This document shows positions 16,767 to 25,864 of a DNA stretch of 64,000 bases, one piece after another (positions within the stretch are counted from its first letter, which is position 1; every line of letters begins with the position of its first letter). The translations under genes and the position numbers were made by a program. The notes beneath the pieces were generated by a model. It made no database searches and was not told the DNA's origin. It saw only the letters and a program-made list of their open reading frames with translations. Origin of the DNA: Micromonospora sp. MA102 (GTDB lineage: Bacteria; Actinomycetota; Actinomycetes; Mycobacteriales; Micromonosporaceae); the NCBI RefSeq assembly GCF_025460765.1, contig NZ_JAMWEG010000009.1, forward strand, positions 237,632-301,631, given 5' to 3'.

Positions 16767-17756
16767 TCAGCGGTAGTCGTACCTCCGACGCAACGGCCAG
16801 GTCATTGCGCCGACCATCCGGCGGCGCCCCGGCGCGTACTCCCGGCGCCACTTCTCGTCGAGGCTGAGCGCGATGGGCCCGCTGCGCATCCGGATCCGTC
16901 CGCCGGCCACCGCGTGCGAGCCGGCCTGCTCGAACTCGGTGCCGTGCAGGAACGACAGCGGATCGACCTGCCCGGTCACGTCGGCGGTGAGGGCGGCGAT
17001 CCGGCCCAGCTCGCCCCGCGGGTCGCGGACCAGGTCCTCGTACCGCACGACCACCCGCGGTACGCCGGACCGGGCGAGCGACGAGATCATCGCGTTGACG
17101 GTGACCCAGCGCCGGGCGGTCAGCCGGGCCGAGCGCTGGTTCATCCGGCCCTTGGTGGAGGTGCCCTCGGGGAGCTCGACGAGCTGGCTCCAGGAGTAGG
17201 CCACCCCGCGCGGGTCGCGGAGGATGTGCACCAGGCGCAGGTCGATCTCCGGAGCGCGGGCCAGGATGTAGGCCAGCGAGGGGCGTTTGGTCGAGTCGAC
17301 CACCACCTTGGCCCCGGACACCTCGGCGATCGCGCGGTAGAGCTTGGTGATCAGGGCCGTGTAGCGCTCGAGGTCCTGCCGGAAGCCCGGCGTGACCCGG
17401 GAGCCCACGATCAGGGGCACCTTGCCGGTGGCGTCGACGCGGCGCTGCAGCGCCCGCACCTCCTGCACGTCGATGTTCGCCCAGCCGCCGTACGCCCGCC
17501 GGCCGACCTCACCCCAGAACGGGCACTCGTCGAAGTGCTGTCCGCAGGCACAGCGGAAGTTCCGCTCCACCCCCGACTGCCAGAGGTAGAACAGCTCGCC
17601 GACGTCGCAGTGGTCGACGAACTGCCCGAGCATCAGGTCGAGCAGGGTGGAGCCACTGCGCGGCATCCCACAGACGTAGAGCACCGTCACCCGGCCGTTG
17701 CCGGACGGAGCACCAGCCCCTGAACCGTCTCCCGCCAGAGGCTGCTGGGCCGTCAT
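16767..17756 (-). CDS. Sulfotransferase, second of three
   Basis: A 329-residue PAPS-dependent sulfotransferase. CGMPRSGSTLLDLMLGQ is the 5'-phosphosulfate loop and LVHILRDPRGVAYSWSQ the 3'-phosphate site. A Cys pair (FRCACGQHFDECPF) near residues 68-80 is shared with the third enzyme of this locus, so the two are paralogues distinct from the first. It stands alone, divergent from pssD. The acceptor is unknown, but its location argues for a glycan or glycolipid made by the locus. Confidence 0.87.
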   Translation of the reverse strand: MTAQQPLAGDGSGAGAPSGNGRVTVLYVCGMPRSGSTLLDLMLGQFVDHCDVGELFYLWQSGVERNFRCACGQHFDECPFWGEVGRRAYGGWANIDVQEVRALQRRVDATGKVPLIVGSRVTPGFRQDLERYTALITKLYRAIAEVSGAKVVVDSTKRPSLAYILARAPEIDLRLVHILRDPRGVAYSWSQLVELPEGTSTKGRMNQRSARLTARRWVTVNAMISSLARSGVPRVVVRYEDLVRDPRGELGRIAALTADVTGQVDPLSFLHGTEFEQAGSHAVAGGRIRMRSGPIALSLDEKWRREYAPGRRRMVGAMTWPLRRRYDYR

Positions 17757-17982
17757 CGATCGCTACTCCTCGTCCCCGGGTGGATGTCAAGCGGCAGTGT
17801 AGGCGCGATCGGAGGAGCGGGGGACTGGCGGAAAGCTCGGAATCGTCCATCCGGCAGGTTCGTGAATGCGACTGCCACTTCTGTTCCGTGGGCCGTGCCG
17901 TTAGATTGTTCCGGCGCTGCGTAGCTCAGGTGACCGTCCCAGGTGGGTGGCACGGGTGTGCGATGGGGGAGGCGGTTGAGAC

Positions 17983-18441
17983 GTGGAGCCCGGTGAAGTC
18001 ATGCTTGTGGGTTCCAGCGGCGGGCACCTTGCCCAGCTGCTGGCGCTTGCTCCCTGGTACCGCGGCCGAGCTCGGTCGTGGGTGACCTTCGACACCCCGG
18101 ACGCGCGTTCGCTGCTCGAGGGCGAGCAGGTGGTGTGGGCGCACCATCCCACCACCCGCAACCTGAAGAACCTGGCCCGCAACCTGCTGCTCGCGGTCCG
18201 GACGCTCAAGCGGCGGAACGTCGACGCGGTGGTCACCACCGGCGCGGGCGTCGCACTGCCGTTCGTCGTGGTGGCCCGGCTGCGTGGTGTCCCCACCGTC
18301 TACATCGAGGTGTACGACCGGATCGACAGCCCGACGCTCACCGCCCGGCTCTGCCGCCCGTTCCTCTCGGCAATGCTGGTGCAGTGGGAAGAGCAGCGCC
18401 GCTTCTACCCCGAGGGCACCGTGGTGGGGAATCTTCTGTGA
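17983..18441 (+). CDS. pssD: PssD/Alg14-like glycosyltransferase subunit
   Basis: A 152-residue protein with the Alg14/PssD start MLVGSSGGHLAQLLAL, a likely membrane-associated segment and the ending FYPEGTVVGNLL. In rhizobia, PssD and PssE together form a two-part GT-B enzyme that transfers glucuronic acid to a lipid-linked sugar; eukaryotic Alg14/Alg13 work the same way. The GTG at 17983 follows GGGGGAGG at a suitable distance, whereas the ATG at 18001 is too far from it. It is the first of four genes joined by GTGA overlaps. Confidence 0.85.
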   Translation: MEPGEVMLVGSSGGHLAQLLALAPWYRGRARSWVTFDTPDARSLLEGEQVVWAHHPTTRNLKNLARNLLLAVRTLKRRNVDAVVTTGAGVALPFVVVARLRGVPTVYIEVYDRIDSPTLTARLCRPFLSAMLVQWEEQRRFYPEGTVVGNLL

Positions 18442-19031
18442 CCGCGTTCATCCCCCGGCAACCGGGAACCGGACCGGAGCCGGACACCGTGCTGGCCATG
18501 GTCGGCACCGACGTGCACCGCTTCGACCGGCTGGTCGGCTGGCTGGAGCGCTGGTGGACGGCGCGGGCCGATGGTGCGCGACAGGTCCGGCTCGTCCTGC
18601 AGTACGGCAGCAGCACCCCGCCGAACCTGCCGGACGCGGTGCCGTTCCTGGCCCACGAGGACTTGCAGCGGGCGATCGCCGAGGCCAGCGTCGTGGTCTG
18701 CCACGGCGGGCCGGCCACCATCACGGAGGCCCGGCGCACCGGTCACCTGCCGATCGTGGTCCCGCGCGACCCCACCCGCCACGAGCACGTCGACAACCAC
18801 CAGCAGCTCTTCGCGCGGCGCCTCGGCGCGGCCGGCATGGTGCGGCTGGTCGAGACGGAAGCCGACCTGGTCGAGTCGCTCGACAAGGCGCTCGTCGACC
18901 CGCGGGCCTTCCGGTTGGTCGCCGACCCGGACCTGCCCGACCCCCGGGCCGCCGCGGCCGTGCGCGTCGGCCAGATCGTCGAGGACCTGGTACGCCAGCG
19001 TGCGTCGGGACGGCGACGGTGGCGGCGGTGA
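18438..19031 (+). CDS. pssE: PssE/Alg13-like glycosyltransferase subunit
   Basis: A 197-residue GT28 C-terminal-type domain: MVGTDVHRFDRLVGWLE, then the nucleotide-sugar-binding region VVCHGGPATITEARRTG and LPIVVPRDPTRHEHVDNHQQ. It is the donor-binding half that pairs with PssD. The GTG at 18438 overlaps the pssD stop by 4 nt, consistent with equal production of both subunits. The donor sugar is not readable from the sequence; UDP-glucuronate is the rhizobial precedent. Confidence 0.85.
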   Translation: MTAFIPRQPGTGPEPDTVLAMVGTDVHRFDRLVGWLERWWTARADGARQVRLVLQYGSSTPPNLPDAVPFLAHEDLQRAIAEASVVVCHGGPATITEARRTGHLPIVVPRDPTRHEHVDNHQQLFARRLGAAGMVRLVETEADLVESLDKALVDPRAFRLVADPDLPDPRAAAAVRVGQIVEDLVRQRASGRRRWRR

Positions 19032-19990
19032 CCGGGCCGGCCCGCGTGCTCTTCGTGGGTGGCCTGGGTCGTAGCGGCTCCACCCTGCTCGAGCTGATCC
19101 TCGCCCAGCACCCCGACGTCTGTGCCGTGGGCGAGGTGGTGCACCTGTGGGAGCGGGCCCTCGGCGGCGACGAACGCTGCGGTTGCGGCGAGCGCTTCAC
19201 CGCCTGCGACTTCTGGCAGCAGGTCGGCGACCACGCGTTCGGCGGCTGGGATGCGGTGGACCGGGACGAGGTGCTGGCGCTCAAGGCCGAGGTCGACCGG
19301 ACCCGGCACATCCCGCAGCTCGCCCGGGGCGACCTGCCGGCCGAGCAGTTGGCGACGGTGCGCCGGTACGCCGACCTCTACACCCGGATCTACCGCGCGG
19401 CGACCGAGGTCACCGGGGCGGAGGTGGTGGTGGACTCCAGCAAGCACGCCTCATTGGCGTTCGCCCTGCGCTGGGCGCCGGATCTCGACCTGCGGGTCGT
19501 CCACCTGGTCCGCGACAGCCGGGCGGTCGCCTACTCCTGGGCAAAGCAGGTCCGCCGGCCCGAGGTGGTGGACAGCGAGGCGTACATGCCGACCTTCTCC
19601 CCGTTCACGGTGAGCGGCCTGTGGACCGCGCAGAACGCCGCGTTCCACCTGCTCGCCGCCCGGGTGCCGGTGGTCCGGCTGCGCTACGAGGACTTCACCG
19701 CCGACCCGCGCGGCACCGTCGCCCGGGTACGCCGGTTCGCCGGCCTCGCCGACACCGCGGACGCGCTGCGGGTGCTCGACGAGCCGCCCGTGCCGCTGGT
19801 CCGGGCGCACAGCATCGCCGGCAACCCCCTGCGCTTCAGCGCGGGCCCGCTGCGGGTGCGACAGGACAACGCCTGGCGGGAGAACCTGCCGACGCGCAGC
19901 CGGGCGGTGGTCAGCGCCGCGACGCTGCCGCTGCGGTTGCGCTACGGATATCTCGGCGGCGGCCGAACGAACAGCACGGAGGCGTCGTGA
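19028..19990 (+). CDS. Sulfotransferase, third of three
   Basis: A 320-residue PAPS-dependent sulfotransferase. GGLGRSGSTLLELILAQHP is the 5'-phosphosulfate loop and VVHLVRDSRAVAYSWAKQ the 3'-phosphate site. CGCGERFTACDFW matches the Cys-containing segment of the second enzyme. The GTG at 19028 gives a GTGA overlap with pssE; a GTG nine bases earlier is possible. Translational coupling to the PssDE pair and to the GT2 gene suggests that it sulfates the sugar they build. Confidence 0.87.
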   Translation: MTGPARVLFVGGLGRSGSTLLELILAQHPDVCAVGEVVHLWERALGGDERCGCGERFTACDFWQQVGDHAFGGWDAVDRDEVLALKAEVDRTRHIPQLARGDLPAEQLATVRRYADLYTRIYRAATEVTGAEVVVDSSKHASLAFALRWAPDLDLRVVHLVRDSRAVAYSWAKQVRRPEVVDSEAYMPTFSPFTVSGLWTAQNAAFHLLAARVPVVRLRYEDFTADPRGTVARVRRFAGLADTADALRVLDEPPVPLVRAHSIAGNPLRFSAGPLRVRQDNAWRENLPTRSRAVVSAATLPLRLRYGYLGGGRTNSTEAS

Positions 19991-20901
19991 CCGGGAACAA
20001 CTCACCACAGGTGACCGCCGTGGTCCCGACCCGGGACCGGCCGGTGCTGCTGCGCGCCGCCCTCGACGCGATCCTGGGTCAGGACTATCCCGGCGGGATC
20101 GACGTGGTGGTCGTCTACGACCAGTCCGAGCCCGACCTCACCCTCGCCGACGACCCGAGGATCCGGGTGGTCACCAACAGCCGTACACCCGGCCTGGCGG
20201 GCGCCCGCAACACGGGCATCCTGGCCGCCACCGGCGAGTTGGTGGCGTTCTGCGACGACGACGACGAGTGGCTGCCCGGCAAGCTGGCCGCCCAGGTGGC
20301 CGCACTGCGGGCGGCGCCGGACGGCGCCTTCGTCAGCTGCGGCATCCGGGTCGACTACGACGGTCGCAGCGTCGACCGCTCGTTGCCGATGGACCGGGTG
20401 CCGCTGAAGGCGCTGCTGCGGGACCGGCACACCGAACTGCACCCGTCCACCTTCCTGATCCGGCGGGACGCGCTGGTCGACGCGATCGGGCTGGTCGACG
20501 AGGAGATCCCGGGCAGCTACGCGGAGGACTACGAGTTCCTGCTCCGGGCCGCCCGGCACGCGCCGCTGGTCAACCTGGTCGAGCCGTACGTGACGGTGCG
20601 CTGGCACAAGCGGTCGTACTTCGCCCAGCGCTGGGAGACCATCTCCACCGCGTTGCAGTGGCTGCTCACCCGCTACCCCGAGTTCGCGACCGTGCCGGCG
20701 GGGGAGGCCCGGGTCGCCGGGCAGATCGCCTTCGCCCAGGCCGCGATGGGAAACCGCCGGGAGGCCGTCCGCTGGGCCCGCCGGACGCTGGCCGGCAACC
20801 CGAAGGAGCCGCGCGCCTACCTGGCGCTCGCCGTGGCCAGCAAGGCGGTAAACCCCGACCGCGTCCTGCGTACGCTGCACAAACGCGGTCGGGGCATCTG
20901 A
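19987..20901 (+). CDS. Family 2 glycosyltransferase
   Basis: A 304-residue GT2 enzyme. VTAVVPTRDRPVLLRAALDA is the nucleotide-sugar-binding strand, GLAGARNTGILAATGE follows, and FCDDDDEWLPGKL carries the DXD-type metal ligands. EEIPGSYAEDYEFLLRAARH contains the ED catalytic region. A C-terminal TPR-like stretch (about 240-300) may mediate contacts. It is the last gene of the pss operon, with a GTGA overlap to the sulfotransferase. It likely extends the repeat unit; donor and acceptor are unknown. Confidence 0.85.
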   Translation: MTGNNSPQVTAVVPTRDRPVLLRAALDAILGQDYPGGIDVVVVYDQSEPDLTLADDPRIRVVTNSRTPGLAGARNTGILAATGELVAFCDDDDEWLPGKLAAQVAALRAAPDGAFVSCGIRVDYDGRSVDRSLPMDRVPLKALLRDRHTELHPSTFLIRRDALVDAIGLVDEEIPGSYAEDYEFLLRAARHAPLVNLVEPYVTVRWHKRSYFAQRWETISTALQWLLTRYPEFATVPAGEARVAGQIAFAQAAMGNRREAVRWARRTLAGNPKEPRAYLALAVASKAVNPDRVLRTLHKRGRGI

Positions 20902-20911
20902 GCCGGACCGG

Positions 20912-22069
20912 TCAGCTGGGCGCCGAGCACCAGGCGCGCCAGGCGTCCCTGCTGGGCGCGTCGGTGAGCCGGAAGTCTCCGCCGGACACCTGGTAGTCGT
21001 AGTACGCGACCCAGAGCGGTCGCTGGCCGTTCAGGTAGCTGCTCATCGAGCGGATCCAGGCGGCCCGTCCGGCTCCACTGTCCCCGGCGATCCGCACGCT
21101 GCCGGTCTCGGCGAGGCCCCACGGCTTACCGAGCGCCTTCGACTTGCTGATCATCGGTCCGAAGACCTTGGCCGGCTCGGTGTAGCGGTTGTACTTGCCG
21201 CCGCTGTTGTAGCAGTCCCAGCCGAGCACGTCGACGACGTCGCCGCCCGGGTAGTAGTCGTTGAAGCTCCGTCCCGAGTTCGGGTTCAGCGTCCAGCACA
21301 TCAGGACCAGGGTGGCCCGCAGCCGCGGGTTCTGGGCGCGGTCGGCGAGGCCGGCCACCCGGCGCCAGGCGGCGCGGAACTGGGCGGTGGTGTAGTTGCC
21401 GTCCTCCACGTCGTTCTCCGGCTCGTGGAAGTACGACCAGTAGACGTCGTGGTCACGCGGGATCGAGGCGAACCACTTCGCCAACCGGGCGTCGTGCTTG
21501 CCGGCCGTGACCTCGCCCGGCGGCGCCTTGAAGGAGACCACCACCGTCCGGTTGACGACGTCGGCGCGGCTGCCCGACCAGGCGGGCGGCAGGCCCGGGT
21601 AGAACACCCGGACCATCCGCAGCGGCCCGTAGGTGCGGTCGGAGCGGGCCAGCCCGGCGGTGAAGCTCTCGCCGCCGAGCAGGTGGATGCTCGCCCCGGG
21701 CAGAGTGGTGCGCGGCGCGGGGAAGGGCCGGAAGCCCGTGCCGGGAGTCGCGGACGGGGACGCGCTGGGTGCGAGGCTCGGATTCGTTCCCAGCCCCGTC
21801 ACGCCGCCCGGCGAGCCGGCCGGCAGGGATGCAGCCGGGCCGGGCGCCGGTGCGTCGCTCCCCGGCCCGTTCGCCCCCGGCGCGGCCTGCCGGGCGGACT
21901 CGCCATCCCGGGTGACCGCGATGGCAACCGTCGTGCTGAGCAGGACGACGGCCGCGGTGACGGCGACGAGCCAGCCGCGCCTGAACAGGCGGCGGGGCCG
22001 CCGGCCCGGCGGCGGAGTCGGGGCCGGGTAGGCGTCGAGAACGGGGGCGATTGACGGGCCGGGTCCCAT
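20912..22069 (-). CDS. Second GH26-like exported protein
   Basis: A 385-residue protein with a single N-terminal membrane anchor (about residues 33-53), a Pro/Ser/Ala-rich linker (about 60-120) and a GH26-like catalytic domain. E216 in SYFHEPEND is the likely acid/base and E321 in GLAETGS the likely nucleophile. VLGWDCYNSGGKYN fits the substrate cleft. GAGGAGGGTC directly before the ATG at 22069 fixes the start. It lies downstream of cysQ on the same strand and ends 10 bp from the end of the convergent GT2. A membrane-tethered hydrolase acting on the exported glycan is the best inference. Confidence 0.78.
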   Translation of the reverse strand: MGPGPSIAPVLDAYPAPTPPPGRRPRRLFRRGWLVAVTAAVVLLSTTVAIAVTRDGESARQAAPGANGPGSDAPAPGPAASLPAGSPGGVTGLGTNPSLAPSASPSATPGTGFRPFPAPRTTLPGASIHLLGGESFTAGLARSDRTYGPLRMVRVFYPGLPPAWSGSRADVVNRTVVVSFKAPPGEVTAGKHDARLAKWFASIPRDHDVYWSYFHEPENDVEDGNYTTAQFRAAWRRVAGLADRAQNPRLRATLVLMCWTLNPNSGRSFNDYYPGGDVVDVLGWDCYNSGGKYNRYTEPAKVFGPMISKSKALGKPWGLAETGSVRIAGDSGAGRAAWIRSMSSYLNGQRPLWVAYYDYQVSGGDFRLTDAPSRDAWRAWCSAPS

Positions 22070-22169
22070 GACCCTCCTCTGGATCGGCGTGTCAGCTGCT
22101 TCCCGGCTCAGCGCCGGCGCCACCTCGAAGTGCAACGAGCCAGGCGGCGGGCCGGTGCGGCGACCGGTC

Positions 22170-22985
22170 TCACAGGAACCGGTCGATGGCCTTCAGCAGC
22201 TGCTCGGCATGCTCGGGCCGGCAGACGAGCAGGTCGGGCAGGCGGGGGTTGGCCGCGTTGTAGCGCAGCGGCGAACCGTCGATGCGGGACGCGTGCATCC
22301 CCGCACCCAGCGCGACGGCCACCGGGGCGGCGGAGTCCCACTCGTACTGCCCTCCGGCGTGCACGTACGCGTCGGCCTGGCCGGTCACCACCGCGCACAC
22401 CTTGACGCCTGCCGAGCCCATCGGCACCGCCTCCGCGTCCAGCTCCTCGATCAGCTGGGGGACGAATGCGGGCGGCCGGCTGCGGCTGACCGCGATCCGC
22501 AGCGGACCGTCGGCCGCCGGAACGGTAGGCTCACTCGTTCCCAGGACCAGTGGGTTGCCGTCCGCGCCGGTCCGCGCTGGCATGCCGACGGCGCCGGCGG
22601 TCAGCCCACCGTCCGGGCCGGCCGAGCGCTCCCAGAGGGCCACGTGGACGGCCCAGTCGGTGCGGCCCTCCTCCGAGAACTCGCGGGTGCCGTCTAGGGG
22701 GTCGATGATCCAGACCCGGTCGGCGTCGAGCCGGGCCGCCCGGTCGCCGGTGGAGAAGTCCTGCCGGGAGTCCGCCTGCTCCTCAGAGAGCACCTCGTCG
22801 GCCGGCCGGTAGCGGGCCAGCGCCGCCAGCATCAGTTCGTGCGAGGCGCGGTCGCCGGCGTCCTTGAGCGCCCGCGGGTCGGCGAAGCCCTGGCTCGCGC
22901 GCAACGCGGTCAGCGCGCGGCCGGCATGACCGGCCAACCACCGCGCGAAGGCCTGATCGTCGAGCCGGTCGATGTCGTCCGACAC
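22170..22985 (-). CDS. cysQ: 3'(2'),5'-bisphosphate nucleotidase (CysQ-like inositol-phosphatase family)
   Basis: A 271-residue Mg-dependent phosphatase. The family metal site is seen as VLSEEQAD, WIIDPLDGTREF and the late EWDSAAPVAVALGAG. CysQ converts PAP (adenosine 3',5'-bisphosphate), the by-product of sulfotransferases, to AMP, preventing product inhibition. Its place next to three sulfotransferase genes supports that role over inositol phosphatase, though the family overlaps. The start is the GTG at 22985 (VSDDIDRLDD). It precedes the second GH26 gene by about 100 bp and could be cotranscribed with it. Confidence 0.85.
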   Translation of the reverse strand: MSDDIDRLDDQAFARWLAGHAGRALTALRASQGFADPRALKDAGDRASHELMLAALARYRPADEVLSEEQADSRQDFSTGDRAARLDADRVWIIDPLDGTREFSEEGRTDWAVHVALWERSAGPDGGLTAGAVGMPARTGADGNPLVLGTSEPTVPAADGPLRIAVSRSRPPAFVPQLIEELDAEAVPMGSAGVKVCAVVTGQADAYVHAGGQYEWDSAAPVAVALGAGMHASRIDGSPLRYNAANPRLPDLLVCRPEHAEQLLKAIDRFL

Positions 22986-23185
22986 CTGCTACCCACCACC
23001 TTCTCTGGCGTCGACGGGCGGCCGGGGTCCCTGCCGCCCGGACCGCACCATATTGGCGGGTGGGGCGAGCCGACAACAAGTGCGACGGCCGGAACAGTAC
23101 GCCCGGCCCACCGACTTCTGCCCGCATGTTGAACTTCGCGTGTATGGCGGTCGGACCCGCCGGGCCAGGCCCTAGGCTCGTGCGC

Positions 23186-24280
23186 ATGACCGCCGAGCAG
23201 CTGATCTCCTTCGCCCGTGGGGCTCCCTCGCTGGACATCGTCGATGTCGAGGGGCTCAAGGCCGCCGCCGTCCGCGCCTTCGACGCCGACCCTGCCGGGA
23301 TCACGGCGTACGGCACGTCCGTCGGCTACCCGCCCCTTCGGAAGTGGATCGCGGAGAAGCACGGCGTCGAGGCCGACCAGGTGCTGATCACCAACGGCTC
23401 GCTCCAGGCCGACGCGTTCCTCTTCGACCACCTGGTCCGCCGGGGCGACACGGTCGTGGTCGAGCGCCCGACGTACGACCGGACGCTGCTCAACCTCCAG
23501 CAGATGGGCAGCGAGATCCACGGCGTCACGATCCAGCCGGACGGCCTGGACACCGCGGAGCTGCGCAAGCTGCTGGAGTCGGGGGTCCGGCCGCGGCTGG
23601 CCCACGTCATCCCGAACTACCAGAACCCGGCCGGCGTGACGCTCTCCCTGGAGAAGCGCCGCGAGCTGCTCGACCTGGCCGCCGAGTACGACTTCACGAT
23701 CTTCGAGGACGACCCGTACGCGGACATCCGGTTCCGGGGCGAGCCCCTGCCCTCGATGCTGTCGATGGACACCCGGGGCGTGGTGGTGCACGCCTCCAGC
23801 TTCACGAAGACGGTCTGCCCGGGCGTCCGGGTCGGCTACCTGGTCGGCCCGCCCGAGGTGATCGCGAAGATCGCCAAGCGGGCCACCAACCTCTACATCT
23901 CGCCGGGCATGGTCTCCGAGGCGATCGTGCACCAGTTCTGTGTCTCCGGCGAGATCGACCGGTCGATCCACACGGTGCGGACGGCGCTGGGTGAGCGCGC
24001 CGAGGTGCTGGCCGACTCGCTGCGGCGGCACATCCCGGAGGCGCGGTTCGTGGAGCCGGACGGCGGCTACTTCCTCTGGATCGAGCTGCCCGAGGACGTG
24101 GAGGTCGACCGGCTCGCCCCGGCCGCGGCGGAGCGCGGGGTCGCGGTGGTCAAGGGCAGCGACTTCATGATCGACGGCGGCCGGCACGCGCTGCGGCTGG
24201 CGTTCTCGGCGGTGACGGCCGACCGGATCGACGAGGGCGTCCGGCGGCTGGCGGAGGCGGTGGCGTCCGTCCGAGGCTAG
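23186..24280 (+). CDS. PLP-dependent aminotransferase (fold type I, LysN/MocR-like without DNA-binding domain)
   Basis: A 364-residue class I aminotransferase. Visible features are ITNGSLQADAF, HVIPNYQNPAGVTLSLEKR, the DDPYADIRF segment and the PLP-lysine region VVVHASSFTKTVCPGVRVGY. This set resembles 2-aminoadipate/multi-substrate aminotransferases and MocR catalytic domains. The ATG at 23186 follows a -10 box TAGGCT (23173-23178) by 7 nt without a Shine-Dalgarno, so it is probably leaderless. The natural amino donor cannot be told. Confidence 0.85.
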   Translation: MTAEQLISFARGAPSLDIVDVEGLKAAAVRAFDADPAGITAYGTSVGYPPLRKWIAEKHGVEADQVLITNGSLQADAFLFDHLVRRGDTVVVERPTYDRTLLNLQQMGSEIHGVTIQPDGLDTAELRKLLESGVRPRLAHVIPNYQNPAGVTLSLEKRRELLDLAAEYDFTIFEDDPYADIRFRGEPLPSMLSMDTRGVVVHASSFTKTVCPGVRVGYLVGPPEVIAKIAKRATNLYISPGMVSEAIVHQFCVSGEIDRSIHTVRTALGERAEVLADSLRRHIPEARFVEPDGGYFLWIELPEDVEVDRLAPAAAERGVAVVKGSDFMIDGGRHALRLAFSAVTADRIDEGVRRLAEAVASVRG

Positions 24281-24306
24281 CTTCCTGTCGGGTTTCCGAC
24301 AGAAAG
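24281..24306 (+). terminator. Terminator hairpin
   Basis: CTGTCGG-GTTT-CCGACAG (24285-24302) with flanking CTT/AAG pairing, directly after the aminotransferase stop codon. Confidence 0.75.
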
Positions 24307-24648
24307 GCGATACCGGCCGGTTCGGCTCTCCCGCTGGGCCGGCCGGGGACCCACAATGCTGCGAGCGCCGCTCACCTTTTCTCGGTGACCGGTCCGCCGA
24401 CCGGGCAGCCACGGGCCGCCCCGTCCGGGCCGCCGGCGCGCACAGCACTACTCCCGCCCCCAAATGGGTGCCGGGTGGGCCGTGTCGCCCCTCACCCCCC
24501 GACGCGGCCGGCCCGCCCGGCGCCGTCACCGCTCCCGCCCGGGCGTGACGCGGGTCGCAGTCCGGCCGGCCGCCCCGTGCTCGCCCGCGCCGCGCCCCGT
24601 CCCGACCGGCGTAACCTGCAAGCCGCAGCTTCGTGGAGAGGGGGCGAG
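24307..24648. other. Intergenic region upstream of corA
   Basis: No convincing gene. The open frame that extends corA upstream lacks similarity and a ribosome site. A possible -10 box TAACCT at about 24612-24617 precedes the corA Shine-Dalgarno. No riboswitch-like fold was recognised by eye. Confidence 0.4.
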
Positions 24649-25797
24649 ATGACGGACCGGGTGGCACGCGACCGCGGCGCCGCGCAGAACGGCGACCGGG
24701 CACCCCGACCACGGGCCTGGGCGGCGCCGGTACGCGCCATGTCCCGCATCCTCAACGCCGACGGCTCTCCGCGTACGACCGAGCCGGCCGGCTCCGACCG
24801 GAGCGGGATCGTCGACTGCGGCCTGTACGTCGACGGCGAGCGCCGGCCCGGCGAGTGGACCTACGCCGACGCCCTGACCGCCGCGCGCCGGGAGCGGAAC
24901 GGTTTCGTGTGGCTCGGCCTGCACGAGCCGGAGCTGGAGGAGATGACCGCGATCGCGGCCACCTTCGGCCTGCACGAGCTGGCCGTCGAGGACGCGGTCA
25001 AGGCCCAGCAGCGCCCGAAGCTGGAGCGCTTCGGCGACGTGACCTTCCTGGTGCTGCGCACCGCCCGCTACTGCGAGCACACCGAGCTGACCGAGAACTC
25101 CGAGGTGGTGGAGACCGGCCAGGTGATGCTCTTCATCGGGCCGAACTTCCTGATCAGCGTCCGGCACGGGGACGCCTGCCGGCTGTCGCCGGTCCGGGCC
25201 GACCTGGAGGCGAAGCAGGACCTGCTGCTGCACGGCCCGTGGGCCGTCGCGTACGCGGTCACCGACCGGGTGGTGGACCTCTACCTGGAGGTGGCCGACC
25301 GGCTGGAGGACGACCTCGACGTGCTGGAGGCGGACGTCTTCGACCGGCAGGGCAGCGGGCGGATCCAGCGGATCTACCAGATGAAGCGGGAACTGGTGGA
25401 GTTCAAGCGGGCCGTGGTGCCGTTGCAGCGCCCGCTGCTCACCCTCACCTCGCAGGTCAACCGGGAGGTGCCGCAGGAGGTGCGGCGCTACTTCCGGGAC
25501 GTGCAGGATCACCTGAGCCGCACCGTCGAGCAGGTGAACTCCTACGACGACCTGCTCAACTCGATCCTCCAGGCGCGGCTGGCCCAGGTCACCGTCGACC
25601 AGAACAACGACATGCGCAAGATCGCGGCGTGGGCCGCGATAGGTGCCGTGTGGACCGCCATCGCCGGCATCTACGGCATGAACTTCAAGAACATGCCGGA
25701 GCTGGGCTGGACCTACGGCTACCCGGGGGTGTGGGCGCTGATGCTGATCTCGTCGTTCACGCTCTACCGGCTGTTCCGCCGCAACGGCTGGTTGTGA
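24649..25797 (+). CDS. corA: CorA-family Mg2+/Co2+ transporter
   Basis: A 382-residue divalent cation channel. The long cytosolic N-terminal domain is followed by two C-terminal helices, with the signature GMN at residues 343-345 (IYGMNF) and the loop NMPELGW, and ends in a basic tail. The ATG at 24649 has GAGAGGGGGCGAG just upstream. The protein forms pentamers that import Mg2+ in the family. It is monocistronic and ends at a hairpin shared with the convergent next gene. Confidence 0.92.
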   Translation: MTDRVARDRGAAQNGDRAPRPRAWAAPVRAMSRILNADGSPRTTEPAGSDRSGIVDCGLYVDGERRPGEWTYADALTAARRERNGFVWLGLHEPELEEMTAIAATFGLHELAVEDAVKAQQRPKLERFGDVTFLVLRTARYCEHTELTENSEVVETGQVMLFIGPNFLISVRHGDACRLSPVRADLEAKQDLLLHGPWAVAYAVTDRVVDLYLEVADRLEDDLDVLEADVFDRQGSGRIQRIYQMKRELVEFKRAVVPLQRPLLTLTSQVNREVPQEVRRYFRDVQDHLSRTVEQVNSYDDLLNSILQARLAQVTVDQNNDMRKIAAWAAIGAVWTAIAGIYGMNFKNMPELGWTYGYPGVWALMLISSFTLYRLFRRNGWL

Positions 25798-25806
25798 CCG
25801 GCAGAC

Positions 25807-25852
25807 GGAAGCGCCGGCCGCGCGGGATCATCCCCGCACGCCGGCGCTTTCC
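25807..25852. terminator. Bidirectional terminator hairpin
   Basis: GGAAGCGCCGGC and GCCGGCGCTTTCC pair with one bulge, with further pairing inside the loop; located between the convergent corA and the Lys/Ala-rich protein gene. Confidence 0.7.
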
Positions 25853-25864
25853 GTGACCGTCCGG

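Noticed and set aside
24385..24648. 88-residue N-terminal extension of CorA
   Set aside because: Pro/Arg-rich with no similarity; a good ribosome site precedes the internal ATG at 24649.
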